A DNA stretch of 48,267 nucleotides from Nonomuraea antri. GTDB taxonomy: Bacteria > Actinomycetota > Actinomycetes > Streptosporangiales > Streptosporangiaceae. A program made the translations under genes and the position numbers. The stretch covers positions 1-48,267 of the forward strand of contig NZ_JABCPZ010000059.1 of the NCBI RefSeq assembly GCF_013283785.1, in the 5' to 3' direction. This document shows, in pieces, positions 6,458 through 14,562 of the stretch (its first letter is position 1; each line of letters starts with the position of its first letter). A model generated the notes under the pieces. The model had not been told where the DNA came from, ran no database searches, and saw only the letters and a list, made by a program, of their open reading frames with translations.

Positions 6458-8035
6458 GTGGAGATCACCGGCCCGATGCTCGACCGGTTCGACGAGATCC
6501 TCACGCCGCAGGCGCTCGACTTCGTCGCGACGCTGCAGCGGGAGTTCGGCGCCAGACGGCTGGAGCTGCTCGACGCCCGTCAGGCGCGGCAGGCGGAGCT
6601 GTCGGCGGGCGGCATGCTCGACTTCCTGCCGGAGACCAAGGAGGTCAGGGAGTCCGACTGGCAGGTCGCGCCCCCCGCGCCCGGCCTGGAGGACCGCCGC
6701 GTCGAGATCACCGGCCCGGTCGACCGCAAGATGACCATCAACGCGCTCAACTCCGGCGCCAAGGTGTGGCTGGCCGACTTCGAGGACGCCAACTCCCCGC
6801 TCTGGGAGAACTGCGTCGCCGGCCACGTCAACCTGCGTGACGCGCTCGACCGGACGATCGACTTCGAGTCCGGCGGCAAGACGTACGCGCTCAGGCCGGA
6901 CGCCGAGCTGGCCACGATCGTGGTGCGGCCGCGCGGCTGGCACCTGGACGAGAAGCACGCCCAAGTCGACGGGCGGCCGGTGGCGGCCTCCCTGTTCGAC
7001 TTCGGCCTCTACTTCTTCCACTGCGCCAAGCGGCAGATCGACAAGGGCAAGGGGCCGTACTTCTACCTGCCCAAGATGGAGTCGCACCTGGAGGCGCGGC
7101 TCTGGAACGAGGTGTTCACGCGCGCCCAGGACCTGCTCGGCATCCCCCGGGGGACGATCAGGGCGACCGTGCTGATCGAGACGTACCCGGCGGCGTTCGA
7201 GATGGAGGAGATCCTCCACGAACTGCGCGACCACTCGGCGGGGCTGAACGCCGGCCGCTGGGACTACCTGTTCAGCGTGATCAAGAAGTTCCGCACCAGG
7301 GGCCGCGAGTTCCTGCTGCCCGAGCGCAACGCGGTCACGATGACCGCGCCGTTCATGCGGGCCTACACCGAGCTGCTGGTGCGCACCTGTCACAAGCGCG
7401 GCGCGCACGCGATCGGCGGGATGGCGGCGTTCATCCCCTCGCGGCGCGACGCCGAGGTGAACGCGGTGGCGCTGGAGAAGGTGCGGGCGGACAAGACGCG
7501 CGAGTCCGGCGACGGGTTCGACGGCTCGTGGGTGGCACACCCCGACCTGGTGCCGGTCTGCCGCGAGGTGTTCGACGGCGTGCTCGGCTCGCGCCCGAAC
7601 CAGCTCGACCGGCTGCGCGAGGACGTCGCCGTCTCGGCCGCCGACCTGCTGGCCGTCTCACAGACCCCGGGCGACATCACCGAGGCGGGGCTGCGCAACA
7701 ACGTGGACGTGGCGCTGCGCTACCTGGCCGCCTGGATGGGCGGGCTGGGCGCGGTCGCGATCCACAACCTCATGGAGGACGCCGCCACGGCCGAGATCTC
7801 CCGTTCGCAGATCTGGCAGTGGATACACAACGACATCACCCTGGCCGACACCGGGCAGACCGTGACGAAGGAACTGGTCGAGCGGATCATCGGCGAGGAA
7901 CTGGCCAAACTCGCCGCCGAGCCCGGCTACGACGAGGCCCTGTACGCCCAGGCCACGGCCCTGTTCAAGCAGGTGGCCCTGGACGACGACTTCGCCGAGT
8001 TCCTGACCCTGCCGGCGTACGAGCAGATGCCCTGA
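6458..8035 (+). CDS. aceB: malate synthase A
   Basis: Malate synthase condenses glyoxylate with acetyl-CoA to L-malate in the cytosol. The 525-residue length is right for the A isoform. Recognisable stretches are the N-terminus MEITGPMLDRFDEILTP, WLADFEDANSPLWEN, FYLPKMESHLEARLW, IRATVLIETYPAAFEMEEI, GLNAGRWDYLFSVIKKF and GGMAAFIPSR. The start is GTG at 6458 with AAAGGGG upstream. The gene opens a plus-strand run with glcDEF and an IclR regulator. Glycolate oxidase makes glyoxylate, which this enzyme consumes, so the set forms a glycolate assimilation route. No isocitrate lyase with the KKCGH motif is seen nearby, which supports glycolate or another glyoxylate source as its feeder. Confidence 0.97.
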   Translation: MEITGPMLDRFDEILTPQALDFVATLQREFGARRLELLDARQARQAELSAGGMLDFLPETKEVRESDWQVAPPAPGLEDRRVEITGPVDRKMTINALNSGAKVWLADFEDANSPLWENCVAGHVNLRDALDRTIDFESGGKTYALRPDAELATIVVRPRGWHLDEKHAQVDGRPVAASLFDFGLYFFHCAKRQIDKGKGPYFYLPKMESHLEARLWNEVFTRAQDLLGIPRGTIRATVLIETYPAAFEMEEILHELRDHSAGLNAGRWDYLFSVIKKFRTRGREFLLPERNAVTMTAPFMRAYTELLVRTCHKRGAHAIGGMAAFIPSRRDAEVNAVALEKVRADKTRESGDGFDGSWVAHPDLVPVCREVFDGVLGSRPNQLDRLREDVAVSAADLLAVSQTPGDITEAGLRNNVDVALRYLAAWMGGLGAVAIHNLMEDAATAEISRSQIWQWIHNDITLADTGQTVTKELVERIIGEELAKLAAEPGYDEALYAQATALFKQVALDDDFAEFLTLPAYEQMP

Positions 8036-8056
8036 CCGTACCGGTATAACCAGAGA

Positions 8057-8083
8057 TGACCGGCCCCACCCCGGGGCCGGTCA
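8057..8083 (+). terminator. hairpin between aceB and glcD
   Basis: Arms TGACCGGCCCC (8057-8067) and GGGGCCGGTCA (8073-8083) form an 11-bp stem with a 5-base loop, 21 bases after the aceB stop. There is no U-run. It may end the aceB transcript or lower read-through into glcD. Confidence 0.65.
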
Positions 8084-8110
8084 CGGGACGGCGATCGCGC
8101 GGGAGGCACC

Positions 8111-9550
8111 ATGCTCGACACGCTGACGGCGGCGCTGCGCACCCTGCTGCCCGCCGACTCGGTGATCACCGATCCGGTGCGCCTGCGTACCTACGAGTGC
8201 GACGGCCTGACCAACCACCGGGCCACCCCGGGCGTGGTGGTGCTGCCGGAGACCGCCGAGCAGATCGCCAGGATCGTCCGGGTCTGCAATGACTTCGGGG
8301 TGCCCTTCGTGGCCCGCGGCTCGGGCACCGGGCTGTCGGGCGGCGCGCTGCCGCACGAGGACGGCGTCCTCATCGTCACCTCCAGGATGCGCCGGATCCT
8401 GGAGATCGACCTGCCCAACCGGCGCGCGGTCGTCGAGCCCGGCGTGACCAACCTGGCCATCACCGAGGCCGTGCGCGACCAGGGCTACTACTACGCCCCC
8501 GACCCCTCCAGCCAGCAGATCTGCTCGATCGGCGGCAACGTGGCGGAGAACTCGGGCGGCGCGCACTGCCTCAAGTACGGCTTCACCGTCAATCATGTCG
8601 AGGCGTGCGAGATCGTCACGCCGGAGGGCGACCTGGTCACGCTCGACCGGATGGACCCCGGCTACGACCTGCTCGGCGCGTTCGTCGGCGCGGAGGGCAC
8701 GCTCGGCATCGCCACCAGGATCACCGTCCGGCTCAGCCGCGCGCCGCAGGCCGTCACCACGGTGCTGGCCGCGTTCGAGAGCATCGAGCAGGGCGGCAAG
8801 GCGGTCTCGGCGATCATCGGCGCGGGCATCGTGCCCGCCGCGATCGAGATGATGGACGCGCTGTCCATCGAGGCCGCCGAGGCGGCCGTGGCCTGCTCCT
8901 ACCCGCGCGGGGCCGGCGCGGTGCTGATCGTGGAGCTCGACGGGCCCGAGCCCGAGGTGGCCGGGCAGTTCGAGCAGCTCAGGGAGATCTGCTCGGCGGC
9001 GTTCGAGCTGCGGGTGGCCGCAGGCGCCGAGGAGCGGGCGGCGATCTGGAAGGGCCGCAAGTCGGCGTTCGCGGCGGTCGGGCGCATCAGCCCGGCCTAC
9101 ATCGTCCAGGACGGGGTGGTGCCCAGGACGTCGCTGCCCGCGGTGCTGGCCGCCATCGACCGGCTGTCGGCCGAGCACGGCATCAGGGTGGCCAACGTCT
9201 TCCACGCCGGAGACGGGAACCTGCATCCGCTGGTGCTGTTCGACGACGCCGAGCCTGGCGCGGCCGAGCGGGCGGAGACGGTCTCCGGCGCGATCCTGGA
9301 CCTGTGCATCGAGCACGGCGGCTCGATCACGGGCGAGCACGGGGTTGGGGTGGATAAATCCCGATATATGCCCAAAATGTTTACGGACGATGACCTGGAC
9401 ACGATGCAGCTCGTCCGGTGCGCGTTCGATCCGCGCGGCCTGTCGAACCCGGGCAAGGTGTTCCCCACGCCCCGGCTGTGCGGCGAGGTCCCCGGGGTAC
9501 GCAAAGGCGTGCATCCGCTGGTCGAGTCGGGAAAGGCGGAACAGTTCTGA
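8111..9550 (+). CDS. glcD: glycolate oxidase subunit GlcD (FAD-linked)
   Basis: GlcD is the FAD-carrying catalytic subunit that oxidises glycolate (or D-lactate-type 2-hydroxyacids) to glyoxylate. The 479-residue protein has a PCMH-type FAD-binding domain (VARGSGTGLSGGALP at 68-82, then the GGNVAENSGG phosphate loop) and the FAD-oxidase C-terminal domain ending with HAGDGNLHP and GGSITGEHGVG. The ATG at 8111 follows GGGAGGCACC. The C-terminus SGKAEQF and its TGA lie inside a 26-bp tandem duplication that carries on into the start of glcE. D-lactate dehydrogenase activity cannot be excluded from sequence alone, but the glcE and glcF neighbours favour glycolate. Confidence 0.93.
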   Translation: MLDTLTAALRTLLPADSVITDPVRLRTYECDGLTNHRATPGVVVLPETAEQIARIVRVCNDFGVPFVARGSGTGLSGGALPHEDGVLIVTSRMRRILEIDLPNRRAVVEPGVTNLAITEAVRDQGYYYAPDPSSQQICSIGGNVAENSGGAHCLKYGFTVNHVEACEIVTPEGDLVTLDRMDPGYDLLGAFVGAEGTLGIATRITVRLSRAPQAVTTVLAAFESIEQGGKAVSAIIGAGIVPAAIEMMDALSIEAAEAAVACSYPRGAGAVLIVELDGPEPEVAGQFEQLREICSAAFELRVAAGAEERAAIWKGRKSAFAAVGRISPAYIVQDGVVPRTSLPAVLAAIDRLSAEHGIRVANVFHAGDGNLHPLVLFDDAEPGAAERAETVSGAILDLCIEHGGSITGEHGVGVDKSRYMPKMFTDDDLDTMQLVRCAFDPRGLSNPGKVFPTPRLCGEVPGVRKGVHPLVESGKAEQF

Positions 9551-9578
9551 TGTCGGGGAAGGCGGAACAGTTCTGATG
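9527..9578 (+). repeat. 26-bp tandem duplication spanning the glcD stop and glcE start
   Basis: Copy 1 (9527-9552) and copy 2 (9553-9578) agree at 25 of 26 bases. Each ends in TTCTGATG, so each contains a stop overlapping a start (TGATG). Because 26 is not a multiple of 3, the second copy became a separate 8-codon frame (MSGKAEQF, 9550-9576) that repeats the GlcD tail and then overlaps the glcE ATG. Confidence 0.92.
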
Positions 9579-10772
9579 CCCGACGAGGCGCTCTCGCGCA
9601 CGGGTGTGACCCTCAGGCGGGCCGGCGCCGACGACGCGGTGGCCGGCGTTCGGCCGCGCTGGGTGGCGCTCCCCGAGTCCGTCGAGGAGATCGCCGCCGT
9701 CCTGCGTGCCTGCGCCGAGCACGACCTCGCGGTGGTCCCCGCCGGCGGCGGCACCAAGCTGCACTGGGGACACCCGCCCGAGCGGTGCGACGTGCTGCTC
9801 GACCTGTGCTGCATGAACGAGATCCTGGAACACGCCGCGGGCGACCTCGTGGTGCGGGTGCAGGCCGGGGTGACGATGTCCGCGCTGGCCGAGACCCTGG
9901 CGGGCGAGGGCCAGGAGCTGGCGCTGGACGTGCCGTTCACCGAGCACACGACGGTCGGCGGCACGCTGGCGACCGCGACGGACGGCCCGCGCGCGTTCCG
10001 CCACGGCGGCGCCCGCGACCTGCTCATCGGCATCACGGTCGTGCTGCCCGACGGCACGATCGCCAGGTCGGGCGGCAAGGTGGTCAAGAACGTCGCCGGC
10101 TACGACCTGGGCAAGCTGTTCACCGGCTCGTACGGCACGCTCGGCGTGATCGCCGAGGCCACGTTCCGCCTGCACCCGCTGCCTGCCGACCGCCGCTGGT
10201 TGGTCGCCGAAACCAGGGCGGCCGAGCTGTCCGACGACCTGCTCGGCGCGCTGGCCGCCGCTCAGGCCGAGCCGGCCGCGGTCGAGATCGACTGCCTGGA
10301 CGGCCGCCAGGCGACGCTGGCCGTGCTGGTGGAGGGCGCGGCGGCCGAGCAGCGCGCGCTGGCCCTGCGCGACGTGCTCGGCCGGGGCACGCTGACCACC
10401 GAACCGCCCGAGTGGTGGGGCCTGGTCCTCAACGACGACCTGCTGATCGAGCTGCGCTTCCCGCCCGCGTGCGCCGGCCGGGTGCTGGCCGAGGTCGCCG
10501 GCACCGGCTTCTCGCCGCGCGGCTCGTCCGCGCGCGGCCGCTTCCGCCTGGAGCTGTGGGGCGACATCGAGCCCGGCGCGCTGAACGCCGCGGTCGCCGG
10601 GCTGCGCGAACGGCTCGAACCGCTGGGCGGCCGGGTGGTCGTGCTCGCCACGCCGCACGACGACGTCGACCGGTGGGGGCAGGTGAGCGCCCTGCCGCTG
10701 ATGCGGCGGGTCAAGGAACGGTTCGACCCGGGGCGCAGGATGTCTCCCGGCCGGTTCACGGGAGGCATCTGA
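9576..10772 (+). CDS. glcE: glycolate oxidase subunit GlcE (FAD-binding)
   Basis: GlcE is the second flavin subunit of the glycolate oxidase complex. From the ATG at 9576 the protein has 398 residues, with a PCMH FAD-binding domain: VVPAGGGTKLHWG, VRVQAGVTMSALAETL, TTVGGTLATATDGPRAFRHG and SGGKVVKNVAGYDLGKLF. The C-terminus ends VKERFDPGRRMSPGRF, the usual final motif. The frame is open further upstream into glcD, but the ATG that overlaps the upstream stop gives the normal N-terminus. It ends one base before the GTG of glcF, so the three subunits are translationally linked. Confidence 0.93.
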   Translation: MPDEALSRTGVTLRRAGADDAVAGVRPRWVALPESVEEIAAVLRACAEHDLAVVPAGGGTKLHWGHPPERCDVLLDLCCMNEILEHAAGDLVVRVQAGVTMSALAETLAGEGQELALDVPFTEHTTVGGTLATATDGPRAFRHGGARDLLIGITVVLPDGTIARSGGKVVKNVAGYDLGKLFTGSYGTLGVIAEATFRLHPLPADRRWLVAETRAAELSDDLLGALAAAQAEPAAVEIDCLDGRQATLAVLVEGAAAEQRALALRDVLGRGTLTTEPPEWWGLVLNDDLLIELRFPPACAGRVLAEVAGTGFSPRGSSARGRFRLELWGDIEPGALNAAVAGLRERLEPLGGRVVVLATPHDDVDRWGQVSALPLMRRVKERFDPGRRMSPGRFTGGI

Positions 10773-10773
10773 A

Positions 10774-11976
10774 GTGGACCCGAAACTGATCAACGACTGC
10801 GTGCACTGCGGGTTCTGCCTGCCCACCTGCCCCACGTACGTGTTGTGGGGCGAGGAGATGGACTCGCCGCGCGGCCGGATCCACCTGATGCGACAGCACG
10901 TCGAGGGCACTCCGGTGACCCCGGAGATGGCCGGGCACTTCGACGCCTGCCTGGGCTGCATGGCCTGCGTCACGGCCTGCCCTTCCGGGGTGAAGTACGA
11001 CCGGCTGATCGAGCTGACCAGGGCCGAGGTGGAACGCACGCACGTGCGCGACCCGCAGGAGCGTGCCGTGCGCGGCCTGGTGTTCGGCCTGTTCCCCTAC
11101 CCGCGCAGGCTCAGGCTGCTGCGCCCGGGGATGGGGCTGGCCGGGCGGCTGGCGCCGTTCCTGGCGCGGGCGCATCCGAGCCTCGGGGCGATGGCCGCGC
11201 TCGCGCCCCGGGTGACGCGCCGCCAGCGGCTGCCCCGGCTGGTGCGGGCCAGGGGTGAGCGCCGCGCGGTGGTGGGGATGCTCACCGGCTGCGTGCAGGG
11301 CGAGTTCTTCCCGCAGGTCAACGCGGCCACCGCGCGGGTGCTCGCGCTGGAGGGCTGCGACGTGCTCATCCCGCCGGGCCAGGGGTGCTGCGGCGCGCTC
11401 AGCGTCCATTCCGGACGTACCGACCAGGCGAAACGGCTCGCCAGGCGGACGATCAGGGCGTTCGAGCGGGCCGGAGTCGACACGGTCGTGGTCAACGCGG
11501 CCGGGTGCGGATCGTCCATGAAGGAATACCGCGACCTGCTCGGCGCCGAGCCCGGGTTCCGGGTCGCCGACCTGTCGGAGTTCCTGGCCGAGCTGGGACC
11601 CGTGGCCGAGCGGCATCCGCTGCCGCTGACCGTCGCCTACCACGACGCCTGCCACCTGGCCCACGCGCAGGGCGTCCGGGCGCAGCCGCGCGAGCTGCTG
11701 TCGGCCATCCCGGAGCTGGAGCTGCGCGAGGTTCCCGAGTCGGCGATCTGCTGCGGCTCGGCGGGCACGTACAACATCTTCCAGCCCGAGGCGGCCCGCG
11801 ACCTGGGCGACAGGAAGGCCAAAGCCGTCGGCTCGACCGGCGCGCAGCTGCTGGTGTCGGCCAACCCCGGCTGCACCATGCAGATCGCGGCCGCGATGCG
11901 CAGAGGCGGGGCGGACATCAAGGTGGCGCACACGGCCGAGGTGCTGGACGCCTCGCTGCGCGGGGTGCGCCTGTGA
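10774..11976 (+). CDS. glcF: glycolate oxidase iron-sulfur subunit GlcF
   Basis: GlcF passes electrons from the flavin subunits to the quinone pool. The 400-residue protein has two ferredoxin-type clusters at its N-terminus, CVHCGFCLPTCP and CLGCMACVTACP, followed by two CCG domains with GCCGALSVHSG and ICCGSAGTYN, the usual order for GlcF/heterodisulfide-reductase-like subunits. The start is GTG at 10774, one base after the glcE stop. A 9-codon frame (11973-12002) bridges its stop to the next gene by GTGA overlaps at both ends. Confidence 0.94.
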   Translation: MDPKLINDCVHCGFCLPTCPTYVLWGEEMDSPRGRIHLMRQHVEGTPVTPEMAGHFDACLGCMACVTACPSGVKYDRLIELTRAEVERTHVRDPQERAVRGLVFGLFPYPRRLRLLRPGMGLAGRLAPFLARAHPSLGAMAALAPRVTRRQRLPRLVRARGERRAVVGMLTGCVQGEFFPQVNAATARVLALEGCDVLIPPGQGCCGALSVHSGRTDQAKRLARRTIRAFERAGVDTVVVNAAGCGSSMKEYRDLLGAEPGFRVADLSEFLAELGPVAERHPLPLTVAYHDACHLAHAQGVRAQPRELLSAIPELELREVPESAICCGSAGTYNIFQPEAARDLGDRKAKAVGSTGAQLLVSANPGCTMQIAAAMRRGGADIKVAHTAEVLDASLRGVRL

Positions 11977-11992
11977 ACGGGGAATCGGGGGT

Positions 11993-12739
11993 GTGCGCGT
12001 GAGCGTGCAGTCGGTCGAGCGAGCGCTCGACGTGCTCGAGGCGCTGGCCGAGCACGGCGGCGAGGCCGGGCTGTCGGAGATCGCGGCCAGGACCGGGCTG
12101 CCGTACGGGACCATTCACCGGCTGTTGCAGACCCTGCTGTCACGCGGGTACGTGCGCCAGGAGTCGGACCGGCGCTACGCGCTGGGCGGCGGCCTGGTCC
12201 GGCTGGGCGGCATCGCCGAGAGCATGGTCGCGGTGTGGGCGCAGCCGTACCTGTCGAGGATGGTGGAGCTGTCGGGCGAGACCGCGAACCTGGCCGTGCT
12301 CGAAGGCGACTTCATCGTCTACGTGGCGCAGGTGCCCTCGCCGCGCAGGCTGCGCATGTTCGCCGAGGTCGGCAGGCGGGTGCTGCCGCACAGCACGGCC
12401 GTGGGCAAGGTGGTGCTGGCCTGGCGGCCGGCCGCCGAGGCGGTCACGGTCTTCGAGCGTACGGGCATGCCGCGGCGCACGCCGAACACCATCACCGACG
12501 TCGCCGCCATGCGCACCGAGCTCGACCTGGTCAGGTCTCGCGGCTACGCGATGGACCTGGGCGAGGAGGAGCTGGGCGTGCACTGCCTGGCGGTGCCGGT
12601 GTGGGACGGAGACCGGGTGATCGCGGCCATGTCGGTGTCGGGCCCGGCCGAGCGCATCGACGCGCTGGACCGCGACGAACTGGCCGAGGGCATGCGGAAG
12701 ATCGCGCTCGACTTCGGCGCCGAACTCAGCCCGCCCTAG
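11993..12739 (+). CDS. IclR family transcriptional regulator (glc-linked)
   Basis: The 248-residue protein has an N-terminal winged helix (VQSVERALDVLEALAEHGG, then LSEIAARTGLPYGTIHRLLQTL) and a C-terminal IclR effector domain (HSTAVGKVVLAW, GYAMDLGEEELGVHCLAVPV). GTG at 11993 or GTG at 11999 can start it; the second overlaps the stop of a 9-codon frame. It is the last gene of the glcDEF run, so it most likely controls glycolate or glyoxylate use, as AllR/IclR relatives do. The TTTCC-N7-GGAAA dyad before aceB is a candidate target. Its stop overlaps the stop of the convergent VOC gene (shared CTAG). Confidence 0.9.
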   Translation: MRVSVQSVERALDVLEALAEHGGEAGLSEIAARTGLPYGTIHRLLQTLLSRGYVRQESDRRYALGGGLVRLGGIAESMVAVWAQPYLSRMVELSGETANLAVLEGDFIVYVAQVPSPRRLRMFAEVGRRVLPHSTAVGKVVLAWRPAAEAVTVFERTGMPRRTPNTITDVAAMRTELDLVRSRGYAMDLGEEELGVHCLAVPVWDGDRVIAAMSVSGPAERIDALDRDELAEGMRKIALDFGAELSPP

Positions 12740-13503
12740 GCGTGTTCGGGACCCGCGGGCTGGCGCAGGGTGAGGAAGCCGCCGGTCGGGTCGTTGACGA
12801 CGGCCAGCCGGCCGTGCGGCGTGTCGAACGCGGGCACCGGGACCGCCCCGCCCAGCTCGGCCACCTTGGCCGTGGCGGCGGCGAGGTCGGCCACGTCGAA
12901 GTAGATCATCCAGTGCGGCGGCACGCCCGCCCAGTGCTCGTCCATGAGCAGCCGCCCGGACACGGCCCGGCCGCCGGCGGAGTAGACCGCGTAGTCGATG
13001 CCGCCGGGCACCTGCTCGTGCTCGTAGGAGAAGAGCGCGGTGTAGAAGGCGTCGGCGGCCGAGCCGTCGGGCACGTTGACCTCGGCCCAGCTCATCGCGC
13101 CCGGCTCGGCCAGCGCGCCGGCCCCGGCGAACGCGCCGGGCTGCAACAGCGCGAACGTGGCCCCGGCCGGGTCGGCGACCAGCGCGTAGCCCTCAGCGTG
13201 GCCCTCGACCGTGCCTTGGACCGGGCCTTCGAGCGGCTTGCCGCCCCCGGCCTCGACCCTGGCCAGCGCGGCGGTGAGGTCGGCGGTGGCCAGATGGACC
13301 GTCCAGGCCGCGCGGTCGGCGGCCGGATCAGGGGTGATGGCGGCCACCGGGCGGCCGCCCAGCAGGCACATCGCCCAGCCGCCCCGGTCGCGGCACTCCC
13401 AGCCGAACAGCCCGGCGTAGAAGCGCTCGGCGGCGCCGGCGTCTCGGGTGAGCAGCTGCGCCCAGCAGGGCGCGCCATCGGGATGACCGATTGTCTCTGC
13501 CAT
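12736..13503 (-). CDS. two-domain VOC family protein
   Basis: From the ATG at 13503 the protein has 255 residues: two vicinal-oxygen-chelate (glyoxalase fold) modules, about 10-125 and 135-250. The first begins GAPCWAQLLTRDAGAAERFYAGLFGW and the second GAMSWAEVNVPDGSAADAFYTALFSY. Each is followed by a repeated beta-alpha-beta ending with FAL or FLTL. Proteins of this shape in actinobacteria are often labelled hydroxylase or CFP-30B-like, without a proven reaction. It diverges from an IclR gene 46 bases away, which may control it. A start at 13557 would overlap that regulator and is less likely. Confidence 0.85.
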   Translation of the reverse strand: MAETIGHPDGAPCWAQLLTRDAGAAERFYAGLFGWECRDRGGWAMCLLGGRPVAAITPDPAADRAAWTVHLATADLTAALARVEAGGGKPLEGPVQGTVEGHAEGYALVADPAGATFALLQPGAFAGAGALAEPGAMSWAEVNVPDGSAADAFYTALFSYEHEQVPGGIDYAVYSAGGRAVSGRLLMDEHWAGVPPHWMIYFDVADLAAATAKVAELGGAVPVPAFDTPHGRLAVVNDPTGGFLTLRQPAGPEHA

Positions 13504-13549
13504 GGAATCGAGGCTCTCACAGCCCGCCGACAGATTATCCTGTTGCGCT

Positions 13550-14287
13550 ATGAGCAACAGCTCGGTTCAGTCCGTCGATCGGGCCATCGCGATCCTGGAG
13601 ATCCTGGCCCGTGAGGGCGCGACGCGGGTGACGGACCTCGCGATCGAGCTCGACGTGCACAAGTCCACCGCGTTCCGGCTGCTGGCCGCGCTGGAGCAGG
13701 GCGGCCTGGTGGAGCAGAGCGGCGACCGGGGGCGCTACCGGCTCGGGTTCGGCGTCGTACGCCTGGCCGGGGCCGCCACCGCCCAGCTCGACCTGTCGCG
13801 CGAGAGCCGGCCGGTGTGCCTGCGCCTGGCCGAGTCCATCGGCGAGACCGTCAACATCGCGGTGCCCCAGGACGGCGACGCGGTGAACGTCAGCCAGGTC
13901 CGCGGACCGGCCGCGATCAGCGGGCACAACTGGGTCGGCCAGCGCACCCCCTCGCACGCCACCTCCAGCGGCAAGGTGCTGCTGGCCTTCGGCGCGCTGC
14001 TGCTGGCGGCCGAACTGGAACGCTACACCCCGCGTACGATCACCTCGGCCGCCGCGCTCGGGCTGGAGGAGATCAGGCAGCGCGGCTGGGCCGTCACCGT
14101 GGAGGAGCTGGAGGTCGGGCTGAACGCGGTGGCCGCGCCGATCCGGGGCGGCGACGGGGCCGTGGTGGCCGCCGTGAGCGCGTCGGGGCCGTCGTACCGG
14201 CTGACGCCCGAGCGGCTGCCCGAGGTGGGCGCGTTGCTCGCCGAGGGCGCGCGGGAGATAAGCCAGCGAATCGGCTATTACCGTTGA
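13550..14287 (+). CDS. IclR family transcriptional regulator
   Basis: From the ATG at 13550 the protein has 245 residues: winged helix (VQSVDRAIAILEILAREGATRVTDLAIELDVHKSTAFRLL) and IclR ligand-binding domain (HATSSGKVLLAFG, LEVGLNAVAAPI). It diverges from the VOC gene across a 46-bp gap that carries TTATCC/GGATAA hexamers usable as a -10 in either direction, and it has no clear ribosome site, so it may be leaderless. It is 3 bases upstream of a DUF2277 gene. The likely targets are the VOC gene and itself. It is paralogous to, but clearly distinct from, the regulator at 11993. Confidence 0.9.
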   Translation: MSNSSVQSVDRAIAILEILAREGATRVTDLAIELDVHKSTAFRLLAALEQGGLVEQSGDRGRYRLGFGVVRLAGAATAQLDLSRESRPVCLRLAESIGETVNIAVPQDGDAVNVSQVRGPAAISGHNWVGQRTPSHATSSGKVLLAFGALLLAAELERYTPRTITSAAALGLEEIRQRGWAVTVEELEVGLNAVAAPIRGGDGAVVAAVSASGPSYRLTPERLPEVGALLAEGAREISQRIGYYR

Positions 14288-14290
14288 GGC

Positions 14291-14503
14291 ATGTGCAGGA
14301 GCATCAAGACACTTCGCCCGCCGTACACCGAGGACGTCACGGAAGAGGACGTCCGCGCCGCGGCTCTGCAGTACGTCAGGAAGATCTCCGGATTCCGCGC
14401 GCCCGCCGCGCACAACGCCGAGGCGTTCGACCGGGCCGTTGAGACAATCACCAAGGCCTCCGAGGAACTGCTCGCGGCGCTGCAGGTGCGCGGGAGCCGT
14501 TGA
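14291..14503 (+). CDS. DUF2277 domain protein
   Basis: This is a 70-residue protein beginning MCRSIKTLRPP and continuing EEDVRAAALQYVRKISGF, AHNAEAFDRAVETI and LLAALQVRG, matching DUF2277 from end to end. The family is small, widespread in actinobacteria and of unknown function; the CRSIKTLRPP start is its hallmark. It begins 3 bases after the IclR stop and is probably co-transcribed with it. Confidence 0.9.
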   Translation: MCRSIKTLRPPYTEDVTEEDVRAAALQYVRKISGFRAPAAHNAEAFDRAVETITKASEELLAALQVRGSR

Positions 14504-14516
14504 CATGGCGGGTCGT

Positions 14517-14532
14517 CGGGAGAAGTCTCCCG
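14517..14532 (+). terminator. small hairpin after DUF2277
   Basis: CGGGAG-AAGT-CTCCCG forms a 6-bp stem in the 59-bp gap before the metallopeptidase gene. Flanking GTCGTC and GACGAC could extend it. It may be a weak terminator. Confidence 0.35.
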
Positions 14533-14562
14533 GGTAGGACGACGATTCCCCAGGGAGCTGCC

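Noticed and set aside
9550..9576. MSGKAEQF mini-ORF as a real gene
   Set aside because: It is an accidental product of the 26-bp duplication, not an independent peptide gene; listed under the repeat.
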